From Acetobacter oryzoeni (lineage in GTDB: Bacteria; Pseudomonadota; Alphaproteobacteria; Acetobacterales; Acetobacteraceae), in assembly GCF_004014775.2 (NCBI RefSeq), contig NZ_CP042808.1:1482001-1546000 (forward strand): a DNA stretch of 64,000 nt, given 5' to 3'. The position numbers and the translations under genes were made by a program. Shown here piece after piece: positions 19,703 through 28,903 of this stretch. Numbering within the stretch: position 1 is the first letter of the stretch; every line of letters begins with the position of its first letter. The notes under the pieces are model-generated. The model was not told the DNA's origin. It did no database searches and was given only the letters and a program-made list of their open reading frames with translations.

Positions 19703-20533
19703 ATGAGTTGCCGCTTACCTGCGTTGCCTTTCCTGCTGCTTTTGGCACTGGCAGGTTGCGCACAGCATTCCTTGCCAATCACTTCTGAAGCACCAGATCA
19801 TCTCGCTATTCAGGCCCCGCGCCATGGAGATTTCAAGCATTATACGCTGGCGCTTACGTGGCAGCCGGGATTTTGCCTTCTACACGGCCAAAACACATGC
19901 AAATCAGACCAGCCCCAAACGCCGCTTATCGGTTTGCATGGTTTGTGGGCCTCTCGCCCATCGGATCTGATCAAAAACCATCAGGATGTGACAATCTGGT
20001 GGAAGAAAGGTTGTAGCATCTATGCAGATGCGGCCTCTACGCCCACAGTGCCAGCCTTAAGTTCTGGCCTATCTATACGACTTTCCAGCGTTGTGGCGCA
20101 TCTTCCGTCTGATCTGGTCGCGCATGAATACACCAAACATGCGAGTTGCTTTGGCATGAACGCCGAACAATTTTTTACTGTAGCCGCCACATTGCGCGAC
20201 AGATTTGCAGCTTTACCAGCATCTACCCAGATAACGGCCAAAGCAGGACAGGTTATTTCCAAATCCGAACTGCAAACACTTATTCAAACCGATACAGGAC
20301 CTCTGCCAGAAAAAGGTTTGCAGTTTCAATGCAACAAAGATTCAACAGGGCGCATGGTTTTAGCGCAACTATGGTTTGCGCTTAAGCCTGCAAAACTTGG
20401 TGAGTTCCCTCACGCCTCATCCTTTACAAGCAGCCCGTGGGAACAAGATAACTGCCCTACGCATTTTCTGCTGCCAAATTGGGATACTATAAAAGGAACA
20501 GCAAGTTCCATCCCAACAAAGGCTGCACTTTGA
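19703..20533 (+). CDS. Ribonuclease T2 family, predicted lipoprotein
   Basis: 276-residue secreted endoribonuclease that cuts single-stranded RNA through 2',3'-cyclic phosphates. The N-terminus has the lipobox LAGC (Cys19). The two catalytic blocks are present: CAS I as GLHGLW (77-82, His79) and CAS II as HEYTKHASC (141-149, His141 and His146). CAS I continues ASRP instead of the usual Pro after LW. The gene lies 36 nt after the phosphatase and 2 nt before the purine nucleoside permease, suggesting one transcript that turns extracellular RNA into nucleosides and phosphate. Confidence 0.92.
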   Translation: MSCRLPALPFLLLLALAGCAQHSLPITSEAPDHLAIQAPRHGDFKHYTLALTWQPGFCLLHGQNTCKSDQPQTPLIGLHGLWASRPSDLIKNHQDVTIWWKKGCSIYADAASTPTVPALSSGLSIRLSSVVAHLPSDLVAHEYTKHASCFGMNAEQFFTVAATLRDRFAALPASTQITAKAGQVISKSELQTLIQTDTGPLPEKGLQFQCNKDSTGRMVLAQLWFALKPAKLGEFPHASSFTSSPWEQDNCPTHFLLPNWDTIKGTASSIPTKAAL

Positions 20534-20535
20534 AA

Positions 20536-21651
20536 ATGCAAAACTTTTTCCCTAACAAAAATGGCATCCGCTCCTTAATTTCTGCCGGAATTACGTTTTC
20601 TCTCCTCACTTCTTTTATGGGGACGATTTTACCCGCAAAAGCAGAGGAACAGAAAATTCCGGTTAGGGTGGTTGTTGTTACTACTTTTGAACTCGGCCAG
20701 GATACCGGTGATACTCCGGGCGAATTTCAGAATTGGGTAGAAAAACTACCCCTTAATCAGGAAATTTCTGCCCCCGCTACAGATCATGGCGTTATGCGCT
20801 ATAATCCAAACCTTCAGGTTCTGGGTGTGGTTGCTGGAGAAGGCCCGGAACATATGGCCTCTACCATGACCAGCCTTGTGCTTGATCCAAGATTTGACCT
20901 ACGCAAAGCCTATTTTATTTTGGCCGGTATTGGCGGCATAAACCCCAATTTTGGCTCCGCTGGATCTGCCGTATGGGCGCGATACGCCGTGAATGGCGGC
21001 CTGGCCCATATGATTGATGCCCGTGAAATGCCCAAAGACTGGCAAGATGAACTGGTGCCCATTCAAGGTGCTGGCCCCAACATTCATCCCCTCCCCGCTC
21101 TACATTCCCAGTGGGGTGATATGGTTTATACGCTTAACCCCAATTTGGTTGCATGGGCATACCAACTTACGCGCTCACTACCCTTAACGGATACGCCTGC
21201 CCTGCAAGCCAACCGTCACCGATACAAGGGATACCTACACGCGCAAATGCCTCCGCAGGTCATGGTGGGAGACACCTTGGCATCTGAAACCTTCTGGGTT
21301 GGCAAGCGGATGAATGCGTGGGCAGAACGCTGGGTAAAATATTGGACCGAAAACCAAGGCGTTTTTGCAACAACGGCAGAAGAAGAAATTGGCATGCTGC
21401 AGGCTCTTTCCCTGCAAGCACGTGCTGGCCGTGTTGATATGAACCGTATTCTGGTTTTGCGTGCTGGTAGTAATTTTGACATGCCCCCACCGAGACAAAC
21501 GGCAGCAAATTTGCTTAAGGCTGAAACTAAAGAATCTGGTTTTTCCGGGTTTCTACCTGCTCTGGATGCTGCGTACCAGACTGGAAGTGCTGTTGTAAAA
21601 GAAATAGCGACGCACTGGGACCATTACGAAAATACCATTCCCTCTCATTAG
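20536..21651 (+). CDS. Purine nucleoside permease (NUP) family protein, exported
   Basis: 371-residue member of the NUP family, named from the Candida purine nucleoside permease. It has a signal peptide (about residues 1-36, ending PAKA) and no multi-pass membrane pattern. Visible family features include VVVVTTFELGQDTGDTPGEF, GIGGINPNFGSAGSAVWARY and VLRAGSNFDMPPP. The lack of membrane helices suggests a periplasmic nucleoside-binding or phosphorylase-like protein rather than a classical transporter, but that is inference. The frame continues back into the RNase gene; ATG 20536 is 2 nt after the RNase stop and gives the signal peptide. Downstream gap to phospholipase C is 29 nt. Confidence 0.88.
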   Translation: MQNFFPNKNGIRSLISAGITFSLLTSFMGTILPAKAEEQKIPVRVVVVTTFELGQDTGDTPGEFQNWVEKLPLNQEISAPATDHGVMRYNPNLQVLGVVAGEGPEHMASTMTSLVLDPRFDLRKAYFILAGIGGINPNFGSAGSAVWARYAVNGGLAHMIDAREMPKDWQDELVPIQGAGPNIHPLPALHSQWGDMVYTLNPNLVAWAYQLTRSLPLTDTPALQANRHRYKGYLHAQMPPQVMVGDTLASETFWVGKRMNAWAERWVKYWTENQGVFATTAEEEIGMLQALSLQARAGRVDMNRILVLRAGSNFDMPPPRQTAANLLKAETKESGFSGFLPALDAAYQTGSAVVKEIATHWDHYENTIPSH

Positions 21652-21680
21652 ACGTTTTACGTATCTGACAGGATCGAGAC

Positions 21681-24170
21681 ATGACGACACGTCGTAATTT
21701 TCTGAAATATGCGTTCCTTTCCGGGGCTGCTGGTTCGGCGGGTATGTTGCCCTCCGCCATCAGCCGGGCATTTGCCATTTCCCCCGATCCGGGAACGACA
21801 TATCAGGATGCAGAACATATTGTCATTCTGATGCAGGAAAACCGGTCGTTCGATCATTTATATGGTACATTGCAGGGCGTGCGTGGGTTTAACGACCCAC
21901 GAGCCATGCGGCAGCCCAATGGCAACCCGGTATTTGTACAATCCAGCACAGAAGGGCAAACCTATGTACCTTGGCGCCTGAACATCCACGATACACGCAT
22001 TACATGGATGGGCTCCATCCCCCACTCGCGTGAAAGCCAGGTGGATGCGTGGAACAACGGACACCATGACCGGTGGGTGGACGTTAAAAAATCTCATTAC
22101 AAGAAATACGAACATTATCCCATGACCATGGGATACTATACACGCGAAGACCTGCCGTTTTACTATGCATTGGCAGATGCTTTTACTGTTTGTGATCAAA
22201 ATTACTGCGGTGTGATGACAAGCACCTGCCCGAACCGACTGGTGTTCTGGACCGGTACAGTGCGTGATAAACAAAGCACAGATTCCACAGTTTACATGCG
22301 CAACCCAGAAATTCTGAAATCTGGCCTGACATGGACAACATTTCCTGAAAGACTGGAACAAATTGGCGTTTCATGGAAAGTCTACCAAAATGAAACAGAC
22401 CAGGTTGGCGGCTTGGATGAAAAAGAGCGCGCTTGGCTTTCTAACTTTGCCTTGAATATTTTAGAATGCTTTGAAAAATACAACACTTCAGCCAACCCCA
22501 GATTTCATGAATGGGTAGATGAACGCATAAAAGCCTGTTCAAAACATATTGAAAAACTTCAGACAGAAGAGAGGCTTGTTTCGGAAAAACGTGAAGAACA
22601 ATTAGCTGAAGCCAATGCTTTGCTAGCGGTTCTTAAACGCCGCCGTGATACCGCTACTAGAACGGTAGAACAACTTACTCCGGCAGAACGCAGCCTGTTT
22701 GAACGCGCTTTTGTAACCAACAAAGCAGACAAAAATTATAGAACACTTGAAACGCTAACATTTTCTGATGGCCCCAATACGCGCCATATGGATGCCCCCA
22801 AAGGAGATATCCTTTACCAATTCCGTAAGGATGTGAAGGATGGCCAACTCCCCACCGTTTCGTGGTTAGCCGCGCCGGAACATTTCTCTGATCATCCAGC
22901 TTCACCTTGGTATGGCGCATGGTTTGTATCAGAAGTTATGGATATTCTGACAGAAAACCCGGAAGTTTGGAAAAAAACCATTTTCATTATGACTTATGAT
23001 GAAAATGACGGCTACTTTGACCATTGCTGCTCCTTCACCGCACCAGACCCTAAACGTCCGGAAACTGGCAAATCTTCCACCAGCATTGGTCCAGATGGTC
23101 TGGAATACACTTACGCCAAAGATGAAGAAGTTATGGGCGTACCATCTACGTTGGCCCGTAGCGGCCCTATTGGTCTGGGCTTTCGGGTTCCCATGGTTAT
23201 TGCATCTCCATGGAGCCGTGGCGGATGGGTTAATTCTCAACTGTTCGAGCACAGCTCTACTCTTCAGTTTCTTGAGAAATTTATTGAAGGTAAGTTTGGT
23301 AAAAAGATTACCGAAACAAATATTTCTCCATGGCGTCGTGCCATTAGTGGGGATCTGACATCCTGCTTCCGCCCCTATGATGGCACAGCCCCGCAGCTTC
23401 CGTTTATTGAAAGAGACAAGCATCTGGAAGTTATTGAAGATGCACGCTACCGGCCTATGCCCAGTGGCTTTAAATCTCTTGAAGAAACAGAAATTACGCA
23501 GATCAAAAATAATCCTGGGCAGATACAGCAATATGTAAAACAGGAACCAGGAACACGCCCTGCCTGTGCCCTACCCTACGAACTGTATTGTGATGGCGGC
23601 CTAGGCGCAGATGGACAAACCATAACCTTACATTTGCAAGCGGGCACCAAAGTACACAAACATCTTTCATCTGGCGCACCTTTTAATGTTTATAGCCATA
23701 ACATACAGCAAGAAGGTGGCATGCGCTCCAGCACCTACGCTGTAGCTGCCGGAGATAATATGGCTGTTAATGTTGATAGTGGTTTATCTGATAATAATAT
23801 TTATAATGTATCCGTACATGCTCCCAATGGTTTCTACCGCAAATTCACCGGGCGTAAGAACGGCATAAAGCTTTTGGCTGAATGTAAATATATGCCGTCC
23901 GGCAAGGAAAGCATTCTTCTCTGCCTAAAAAATATGGGTCACGAGCCATTGGAAATTCACTGCAATGTGCCAGAGCATCCATCTTTGCATGTTCTGCACG
24001 TTCCCGCCCATGGCAGCATTAAGCAGGAGCTATCTCTTGCACACTCCAGCATGTGGTATGATTTAACGCTGACAACACCTAAGGAACCTGAGTTTTCTTA
24101 TGTTTTTGCCGGGCACGTTGATAATGGGCACCATAGCATTACAGACCCAGCAATGGGGCTGATACAGTAA
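21681..24170 (+). CDS. Phospholipase C, phosphocholine-specific type, Tat-exported
   Basis: 829-residue phosphoesterase-family enzyme that splits phosphatidylcholine-like lipids to diacylglycerol and the phosphorylated head group. A twin-arginine signal (RR at residues 4-5, then NFLKYAF) exports it folded. Catalytic-region motifs are ENRSFDH (53-59), TSTCPNRL (around the nucleophilic Ser/Thr position of the family) and TYDENDGYFDH. A helical, charged stretch of about 100 residues (about 275-355) sits in mid-domain, and two C-terminal beta domains (about 620-820) match the usual PLC tail. Last gene of the exported hydrolase run; a strong terminator follows. Confidence 0.93.
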   Translation: MTTRRNFLKYAFLSGAAGSAGMLPSAISRAFAISPDPGTTYQDAEHIVILMQENRSFDHLYGTLQGVRGFNDPRAMRQPNGNPVFVQSSTEGQTYVPWRLNIHDTRITWMGSIPHSRESQVDAWNNGHHDRWVDVKKSHYKKYEHYPMTMGYYTREDLPFYYALADAFTVCDQNYCGVMTSTCPNRLVFWTGTVRDKQSTDSTVYMRNPEILKSGLTWTTFPERLEQIGVSWKVYQNETDQVGGLDEKERAWLSNFALNILECFEKYNTSANPRFHEWVDERIKACSKHIEKLQTEERLVSEKREEQLAEANALLAVLKRRRDTATRTVEQLTPAERSLFERAFVTNKADKNYRTLETLTFSDGPNTRHMDAPKGDILYQFRKDVKDGQLPTVSWLAAPEHFSDHPASPWYGAWFVSEVMDILTENPEVWKKTIFIMTYDENDGYFDHCCSFTAPDPKRPETGKSSTSIGPDGLEYTYAKDEEVMGVPSTLARSGPIGLGFRVPMVIASPWSRGGWVNSQLFEHSSTLQFLEKFIEGKFGKKITETNISPWRRAISGDLTSCFRPYDGTAPQLPFIERDKHLEVIEDARYRPMPSGFKSLEETEITQIKNNPGQIQQYVKQEPGTRPACALPYELYCDGGLGADGQTITLHLQAGTKVHKHLSSGAPFNVYSHNIQQEGGMRSSTYAVAAGDNMAVNVDSGLSDNNIYNVSVHAPNGFYRKFTGRKNGIKLLAECKYMPSGKESILLCLKNMGHEPLEIHCNVPEHPSLHVLHVPAHGSIKQELSLAHSSMWYDLTLTTPKEPEFSYVFAGHVDNGHHSITDPAMGLIQ

Positions 24171-24205
24171 GTTATAGTTCATTCTTCTATAGAGATTTAT
24201 ATCTT

Positions 24206-24247
24206 AGGGCGTTTGCATATTCAGCCATGCAAACGCCCTTAATTTTT
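24206..24247 (+). terminator. Strong terminator after phospholipase C
   Basis: AGGGCGTTTGCAT (24206-24218), 8-nt loop, ATGCAAACGCCCT (24227-24239), then TTAATTTTT. A perfect 13-bp stem. It separates the hydrolase run from the TonB receptor. The following 180 nt to 24437 are very AT-rich and must hold the receptor promoter, but I see no clear box. Confidence 0.9.
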
Positions 24248-24437
24248 ATGGGGCTTCAAAGCGCAAGAATAATTTCAATCACGCATAATGTTACAAAATA
24301 ATGACATATAAATATTTATATTATATTACATATTGAAAATACAAATAACAAAACCTTCACACCCAAACCACAACAATACCATTTAGAAACGGACCTGTTC
24401 TCAACAACTGGTCTTCAATTCACTAAAAGGTCTTTCT

Positions 24438-26879
24438 ATGCCTTCCTGCTTCCGAAAGTCTCTCGTATGCACGACGCTTGTCGGAATTGCCATTCCCTAT
24501 GCATGGGAAGCAAATATTCCTACAGCCAAGGCAGAAACCTCTACAGTAAAGGCATCTCAGCACGCAAAAGCGGCGCCCAAAAAAGCTACTGTTACACTGC
24601 CTTCCATGATGGGCGCGACAGCTCCAACAGATCAGGCCGCAGAAAAACTGGAAGTACATGGTGGGCGCCATCGTGCTGTAGGTGGCGGCCTTATGATTAA
24701 GGAAGATGCCCCTAAATCTCGCTCTACTGTTACAGCGGAATATATTGCAAAGCAGGCTGCCGGCCTAAACCCCATGCAGCTTATTGAATCTCTGCCCGGC
24801 GTAAACACCACATCCACAGACCCAATGGGGCTTTCGGGTGGGCATATGAGTATGCGAGGCCTGACAGAAAACCAGATTGGTTTTGAACTTGAAGGCTTTC
24901 CTATTAACGATATCGGCAACTATGCCGTGTATCCGCAAGAAATTGTTGATCCAGAAAATTTAAGAACGATTAATGTAGAACAGGGCTCTGCAGATCTGGA
25001 TAGCCCTCACCTTAATGCAACAGGCGGCGCTGTTAACATGTATCTGCGCAACCCCAAGGATAAACTGGGCGGCCAGATTGTTGGTTCTTACGGCAACTAT
25101 AATGCACGCCGTATTTTCGGACGGCTGGACACAGGATACGTTGGCAATACAAATGTAAAAGGCTTTGTCTCATTTTCCGATGCAACTGAACATTCCTGGC
25201 GTGGGCCAGGCGGGCAGAACAAAATGCACGGTGAAACAAAATGGATGAGTGAATGGGGACAAGGCAATATCGTGTCCTTCTCTCTGGTTGGCAACCAGTC
25301 TACCGGCGTTTTGTTTCCCACCACGTATATGGATACATGGCAGCAAAAAGGCATCCATAACGCCTATGAATCAAAATGGGACCCCAAAAACCCCAGCAAA
25401 AACTATTACCAACTACACCGTAATCCGTTCACCAACATTTATGCCAGCGCACCTTCTACCTTTACGCTTACAGACAACCTCACCTTAACGGAAACACCTT
25501 ATTTTTGGTACGGTAATGGCAATGGTGGCGGCGCTTACAGTGAAAGCCTGACCTCTCAGCAATATGGGAATGAAACACTTACGGGTTCTATTGGCCCATA
25601 TAATGCCTCCAACACCAAGTCTCTGCTGCTATATAATCCGTCCAACACCCAAACCTACCGCCCGGGGTCTGTAACCAAGCTGACCTTGCACACAGGCATT
25701 AACCGGCTAACTGTTGGGTATTGGTTTGAGTATTCAAAGCAGCTTCAGACCGGTCCATTTAGCTTGGTTGATAATGAGACAGGCAAACCGGACGATCTGC
25801 TAGGTGGTGGCCAAAACCTTATTCTTTCCAATGGTGTAACTGCTCAGTATCGTGATACGCTGACACAAACGCGCATCCACACCATGTTTATTGTAGATAG
25901 TCTTTCCCTACTTAATAACCGCCTTAACTTGGAAGCCGGCCTGAAATATGCCGTAGTAAACCGCCAAGGCCATAACTTTCTGCCCGATACATCCACTGGC
26001 CCATACATAAACGGTTCATGGCAGCAGCCTTTGCCTGCCGCTTCTATCCGCTACAAAATTAATGATGAAAACCAGCTTTTTGCATCTTCCACCACAAACT
26101 TCCGCATTCCGATGAATACATCCCTGTATGATTCAGGAACTTTTACACCTGGTGTGGGATATTCTACGCGCGCCAATGCGAACATGAAGCCGGAAATCTC
26201 AATTTCGGAAGAATTCGGATGGCGGTATCAGGGCCCAACAATCATGAGCTCTGTTTCTTATTTCCATTACAACTTCACCAACCGCCTTTATCAGCAAACT
26301 GTTGTTATGCCGAACGGCAACTATTATAGCCGCAGCTTTAATGGCGGGAATTCTCATGCCGATGGTGTTGATTTTGAAATTGGCACACGGCCTATTCTGT
26401 ACCACATCCGCCCGTATTTCTCAGCCGAATACATAAATGCACGAACAGATAGTAACGTTGCAGCTGGCAGCGGTGGAGATTTTGTTTTTAGTAAAGGCAA
26501 ATTTGCGCCCCAGACACCCAAATACCAATTTGCCCTTAATCTTGATTACGATGATGGGCATCTATTTGGTGGATACAGCCTGAAATACGTTGCCAAACAG
26601 TATTCAACCTTTGTGAATGATCAGCACATTCCCGGCTATCTGACCATGAACATCAATGTAGGCTATCGCTTTCCAGATATGGGGGTTTTCAAGGCTCCAA
26701 CTCTCAAGCTGAACCTGCGTAACATTACAGACAGACATTACTTGGGCTACGTAAATGGCACCGCCGCAAATGCTCTGGCCACTACCGGTATGTATGGCAC
26801 CAGCATTAAAGGCGGAAGCAGCACCTTTTCTATTGCAGCACCCTTTATGGTTATGGGGGGAGCAAGCGTAGACTTTTAA
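24438..26879 (+). CDS. TonB-dependent outer-membrane receptor
   Basis: 813-residue beta-barrel receptor. The signal peptide is followed by an Ala/Lys-rich linker, then the plug domain (about 85-210) with PMQLIESLPGVNTT and MSMRGLTENQIGFELEG, and a 22-strand-type barrel ending in GGASVDF with a terminal Phe. It closely resembles the receptor at 33710-36070 in layout, in GGGLMIK/GGGMMVK before the plug, in the LKLNLRNI segment and in the C-terminus. It therefore belongs to one paralogous subfamily, unlike the siderophore receptors further right. The ligand is unknown. Position next to phospholipase C hints at a phosphorus-linked or phospholipid-derived ligand, but a terminator lies between them. 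Confidence 0.9.
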   Translation: MPSCFRKSLVCTTLVGIAIPYAWEANIPTAKAETSTVKASQHAKAAPKKATVTLPSMMGATAPTDQAAEKLEVHGGRHRAVGGGLMIKEDAPKSRSTVTAEYIAKQAAGLNPMQLIESLPGVNTTSTDPMGLSGGHMSMRGLTENQIGFELEGFPINDIGNYAVYPQEIVDPENLRTINVEQGSADLDSPHLNATGGAVNMYLRNPKDKLGGQIVGSYGNYNARRIFGRLDTGYVGNTNVKGFVSFSDATEHSWRGPGGQNKMHGETKWMSEWGQGNIVSFSLVGNQSTGVLFPTTYMDTWQQKGIHNAYESKWDPKNPSKNYYQLHRNPFTNIYASAPSTFTLTDNLTLTETPYFWYGNGNGGGAYSESLTSQQYGNETLTGSIGPYNASNTKSLLLYNPSNTQTYRPGSVTKLTLHTGINRLTVGYWFEYSKQLQTGPFSLVDNETGKPDDLLGGGQNLILSNGVTAQYRDTLTQTRIHTMFIVDSLSLLNNRLNLEAGLKYAVVNRQGHNFLPDTSTGPYINGSWQQPLPAASIRYKINDENQLFASSTTNFRIPMNTSLYDSGTFTPGVGYSTRANANMKPEISISEEFGWRYQGPTIMSSVSYFHYNFTNRLYQQTVVMPNGNYYSRSFNGGNSHADGVDFEIGTRPILYHIRPYFSAEYINARTDSNVAAGSGGDFVFSKGKFAPQTPKYQFALNLDYDDGHLFGGYSLKYVAKQYSTFVNDQHIPGYLTMNINVGYRFPDMGVFKAPTLKLNLRNITDRHYLGYVNGTAANALATTGMYGTSIKGGSSTFSIAAPFMVMGGASVDF

Positions 26880-26897
26880 TATAGCATTATAACACTT

Positions 26898-26956
26898 GGG
26901 ATATCCTGCTGATATTTTGCACGATGCACCTAAAAACGCAGGATATCCCTTTCTAT
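26898..26956 (+). terminator. Terminator after the first TonB receptor
   Basis: GGGATATCCTGC (26898-26909) pairs with GCAGGATATCCC (26938-26949) over a 28-nt loop, followed by TTTCTAT. Long perfect 12-bp stem with a modest T run, lying between convergent genes. Confidence 0.65.
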
Positions 26957-26965
26957 AAAGAGCAC

Positions 26966-27511
26966 CTACTGATCAACACTAAAGTCCAGATCATAAACAG
27001 CCTGATTGAATGATCGTTTTTGGCTCTGTATATGAACGGCTGCATCATGCGGAAGCAGCACATTTACCAAATAAACAGTATCTGGTCCTGCTCCCTGATT
27101 ATTATATCTCAACTGATGTTTCCCGGGCTCAAGAATAGCCTGCACCCCAAGATGCAAGTTTATCGTGCCACTTCCTGCACGTAGTTCTTCAACACTCGGA
27201 AATACATAGTCTCTCAATTTGAGGGAAAGATACGTATGATCCAGCATTAAAGACACCTGGCTTACGGTATGGTGAGCATACAGCTGCTGTTCATGAGCAG
27301 AAAGTTTGCCATCTCCATTCGCATCAATTTGGCGCAGAACTTGAGATGCTACATCTACTCCCGGCGTAAGACGCAAAACAACATCTATTTCTTGCCTCGA
27401 AACATCAATAACTGTGGCCTGCAAATATTCATCCAGACGATGCGCCCATGCCGGAACCACAAAAGCTGTGAGCCCTGCCAGCATAAGCAAGAAGGATAAT
27501 TTTGGTTTCAC
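26966..27511 (-). CDS. Periplasmic EF-hand protein of unknown function
   Basis: 181 residues with a signal peptide ending AWA (about 23) and then HRLDEYLQAT. A canonical calcium-binding loop lies at residues 63-74 (D-A-N-G-D-G-K-L-S-A-H-E, ligands at positions 1, 3, 5 and 12 intact). The AHRLDEYLQAT start and the LTPGVDVA segment resemble the periplasmic part found with HupE/UreJ-type membrane proteins. No membrane partner of that kind is present. It overlaps the DUF3500 gene by 4 nt (ATGA), so the two are translated together and probably act together. Function unknown; the EF-hand and export are read directly from sequence. Confidence 0.7.
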   Translation of the reverse strand: MKPKLSFLLMLAGLTAFVVPAWAHRLDEYLQATVIDVSRQEIDVVLRLTPGVDVASQVLRQIDANGDGKLSAHEQQLYAHHTVSQVSLMLDHTYLSLKLRDYVFPSVEELRAGSGTINLHLGVQAILEPGKHQLRYNNQGAGPDTVYLVNVLLPHDAAVHIQSQKRSFNQAVYDLDFSVDQ

Positions 27512-28704
27512 TGCGCAGTATACCGGCTGCCGTAATTATTGGTGGGATCACGATACACCGTGTGCACATGCATGGTTGGGTCGTCCCCTACCCCTTGTGG
27601 TGAAAACTCAATTAGCAGACGTGGCCCCTGAATACGATAATAGGATGACCCATTGCGGCCTAGCGCATGTGTTGTTGGGCCGCTCCAGGCAAACCATGTA
27701 TCGTTCAGGCCTTCTCTAATCTCCTTTAGCCGAGGTGCCGCATAAGTATCATTTATAATACCCGCCCATTCTCCAATCACTGCCATAAGCAGTTCTTTCT
27801 GCATGGCTGTAAGAGCAGAGCCCTTTATACCTTCGGGAACAATGGTTTCACCATCATGGCCTGGCCCCTGCACCAGATCTTCTACTTTGTAGGGTAAAAT
27901 GGCTTGCTGACGTTGCTTTGCATCCAGCGCATCCAGCAGCGCAAAAGCACGGTCATTCTCCCCAGCCAGAACACGTATCACTTTGCCATTAGCTGTATAA
28001 ACAGCGGGCTGCGCGCCTGTTAAGGTAGGTGTCATTGCCCCATGCTCACCATCAATAACAATATTCAAACCAAGGTGATGCCCACCAAACTGGATCATCC
28101 ATGGCTTTGTTTCTGATGGGTCACCAAAAATAGCTATGGTGTAAACTGCCTTGCCTGAAGCAAAAGGCGTTCCGCTATCGGCCAATGCCTGATCAGCCCC
28201 CATGATATCCAGAACCTTCTGGTAACCTTTAGGGCTTAGAACCGTCTGCAATAAATGCAGCGCGGCAGTCTGCTGAATAGCTGTGAGCTGCCCCATTTGC
28301 AAACCGGGGCGCAGCACATCACTAACCGGAAAGTTAGACCATACTGATGCACCATAACGTTCACCAACAAAACCACCCGGCGGCCCCATACCCGGCCCCC
28401 GGACTGTTGGTTGATGTGCTTGCGCATCTGTTACGGGCTGCACAGGCTGATTTGGAGCACTCCGCCGAAAACGCGCAAGTGTGGCAGACTTCTGTATAGT
28501 AAAAGGCAACTCTACAGCTGCACGTTTCTGCGCATCTAAAGTGGACAGAAAAGACTGCGCAGCAATAACCACAGCATGGGTCTGCTGGGCGGTTGCTGTT
28601 TCATCCGCACGCACCAAAGCAGGTGACACCTGTGGCGCAGAAGTTTGTGCTACTGCAGGCACCACACTTAACAATCCACCAACTATACCAAAAATTTTTC
28701 GCAT
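27508..28704 (-). CDS. DUF3500 domain protein, exported
   Basis: 398 residues with an N-terminal signal peptide ending VAQT (about 20). The body matches the DUF3500 pattern: TIQKSATLARF, WSNFPVSDVLRPGLQMGQLTA, WMIQFGGHHLGLNIVI and the ending DPTMHVHTVYRDPTNNYG. The conserved histidines (GGHH, HVH) suggest a metal site, but no activity is established for the family. It is first in a two-gene operon with the EF-hand protein and diverges from the tannase-like esterase across 199 nt. Confidence 0.88.
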   Translation of the reverse strand: MRKIFGIVGGLLSVVPAVAQTSAPQVSPALVRADETATAQQTHAVVIAAQSFLSTLDAQKRAAVELPFTIQKSATLARFRRSAPNQPVQPVTDAQAHQPTVRGPGMGPPGGFVGERYGASVWSNFPVSDVLRPGLQMGQLTAIQQTAALHLLQTVLSPKGYQKVLDIMGADQALADSGTPFASGKAVYTIAIFGDPSETKPWMIQFGGHHLGLNIVIDGEHGAMTPTLTGAQPAVYTANGKVIRVLAGENDRAFALLDALDAKQRQQAILPYKVEDLVQGPGHDGETIVPEGIKGSALTAMQKELLMAVIGEWAGIINDTYAAPRLKEIREGLNDTWFAWSGPTTHALGRNGSSYYRIQGPRLLIEFSPQGVGDDPTMHVHTVYRDPTNNYGSRYTAQ

Positions 28705-28903
28705 ACGTTTTCTGCTTTACCCTTTGGGTCAGATATCATTCTCTTTTATCATCAACACTGCATGGACCTTACTTTTGGCTCAAGAGGGTTTCCTTTTCCC
28801 TCTATTCCCGTCCAGAATGTTATCAATCGCCACGCGAGTGCCACTTAAAAGCTGTCTGGCGCATGGTACCCTATTATTGTGTCACCTTTCTGCAGGTTTT
28901 CTC

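Noticed and set aside
28481..28903. N-terminal extension of the tannase-like gene
   Set aside because: It overlaps DUF3500 on the other strand, lacks family similarity, and puts a long tail before a perfect signal peptide.
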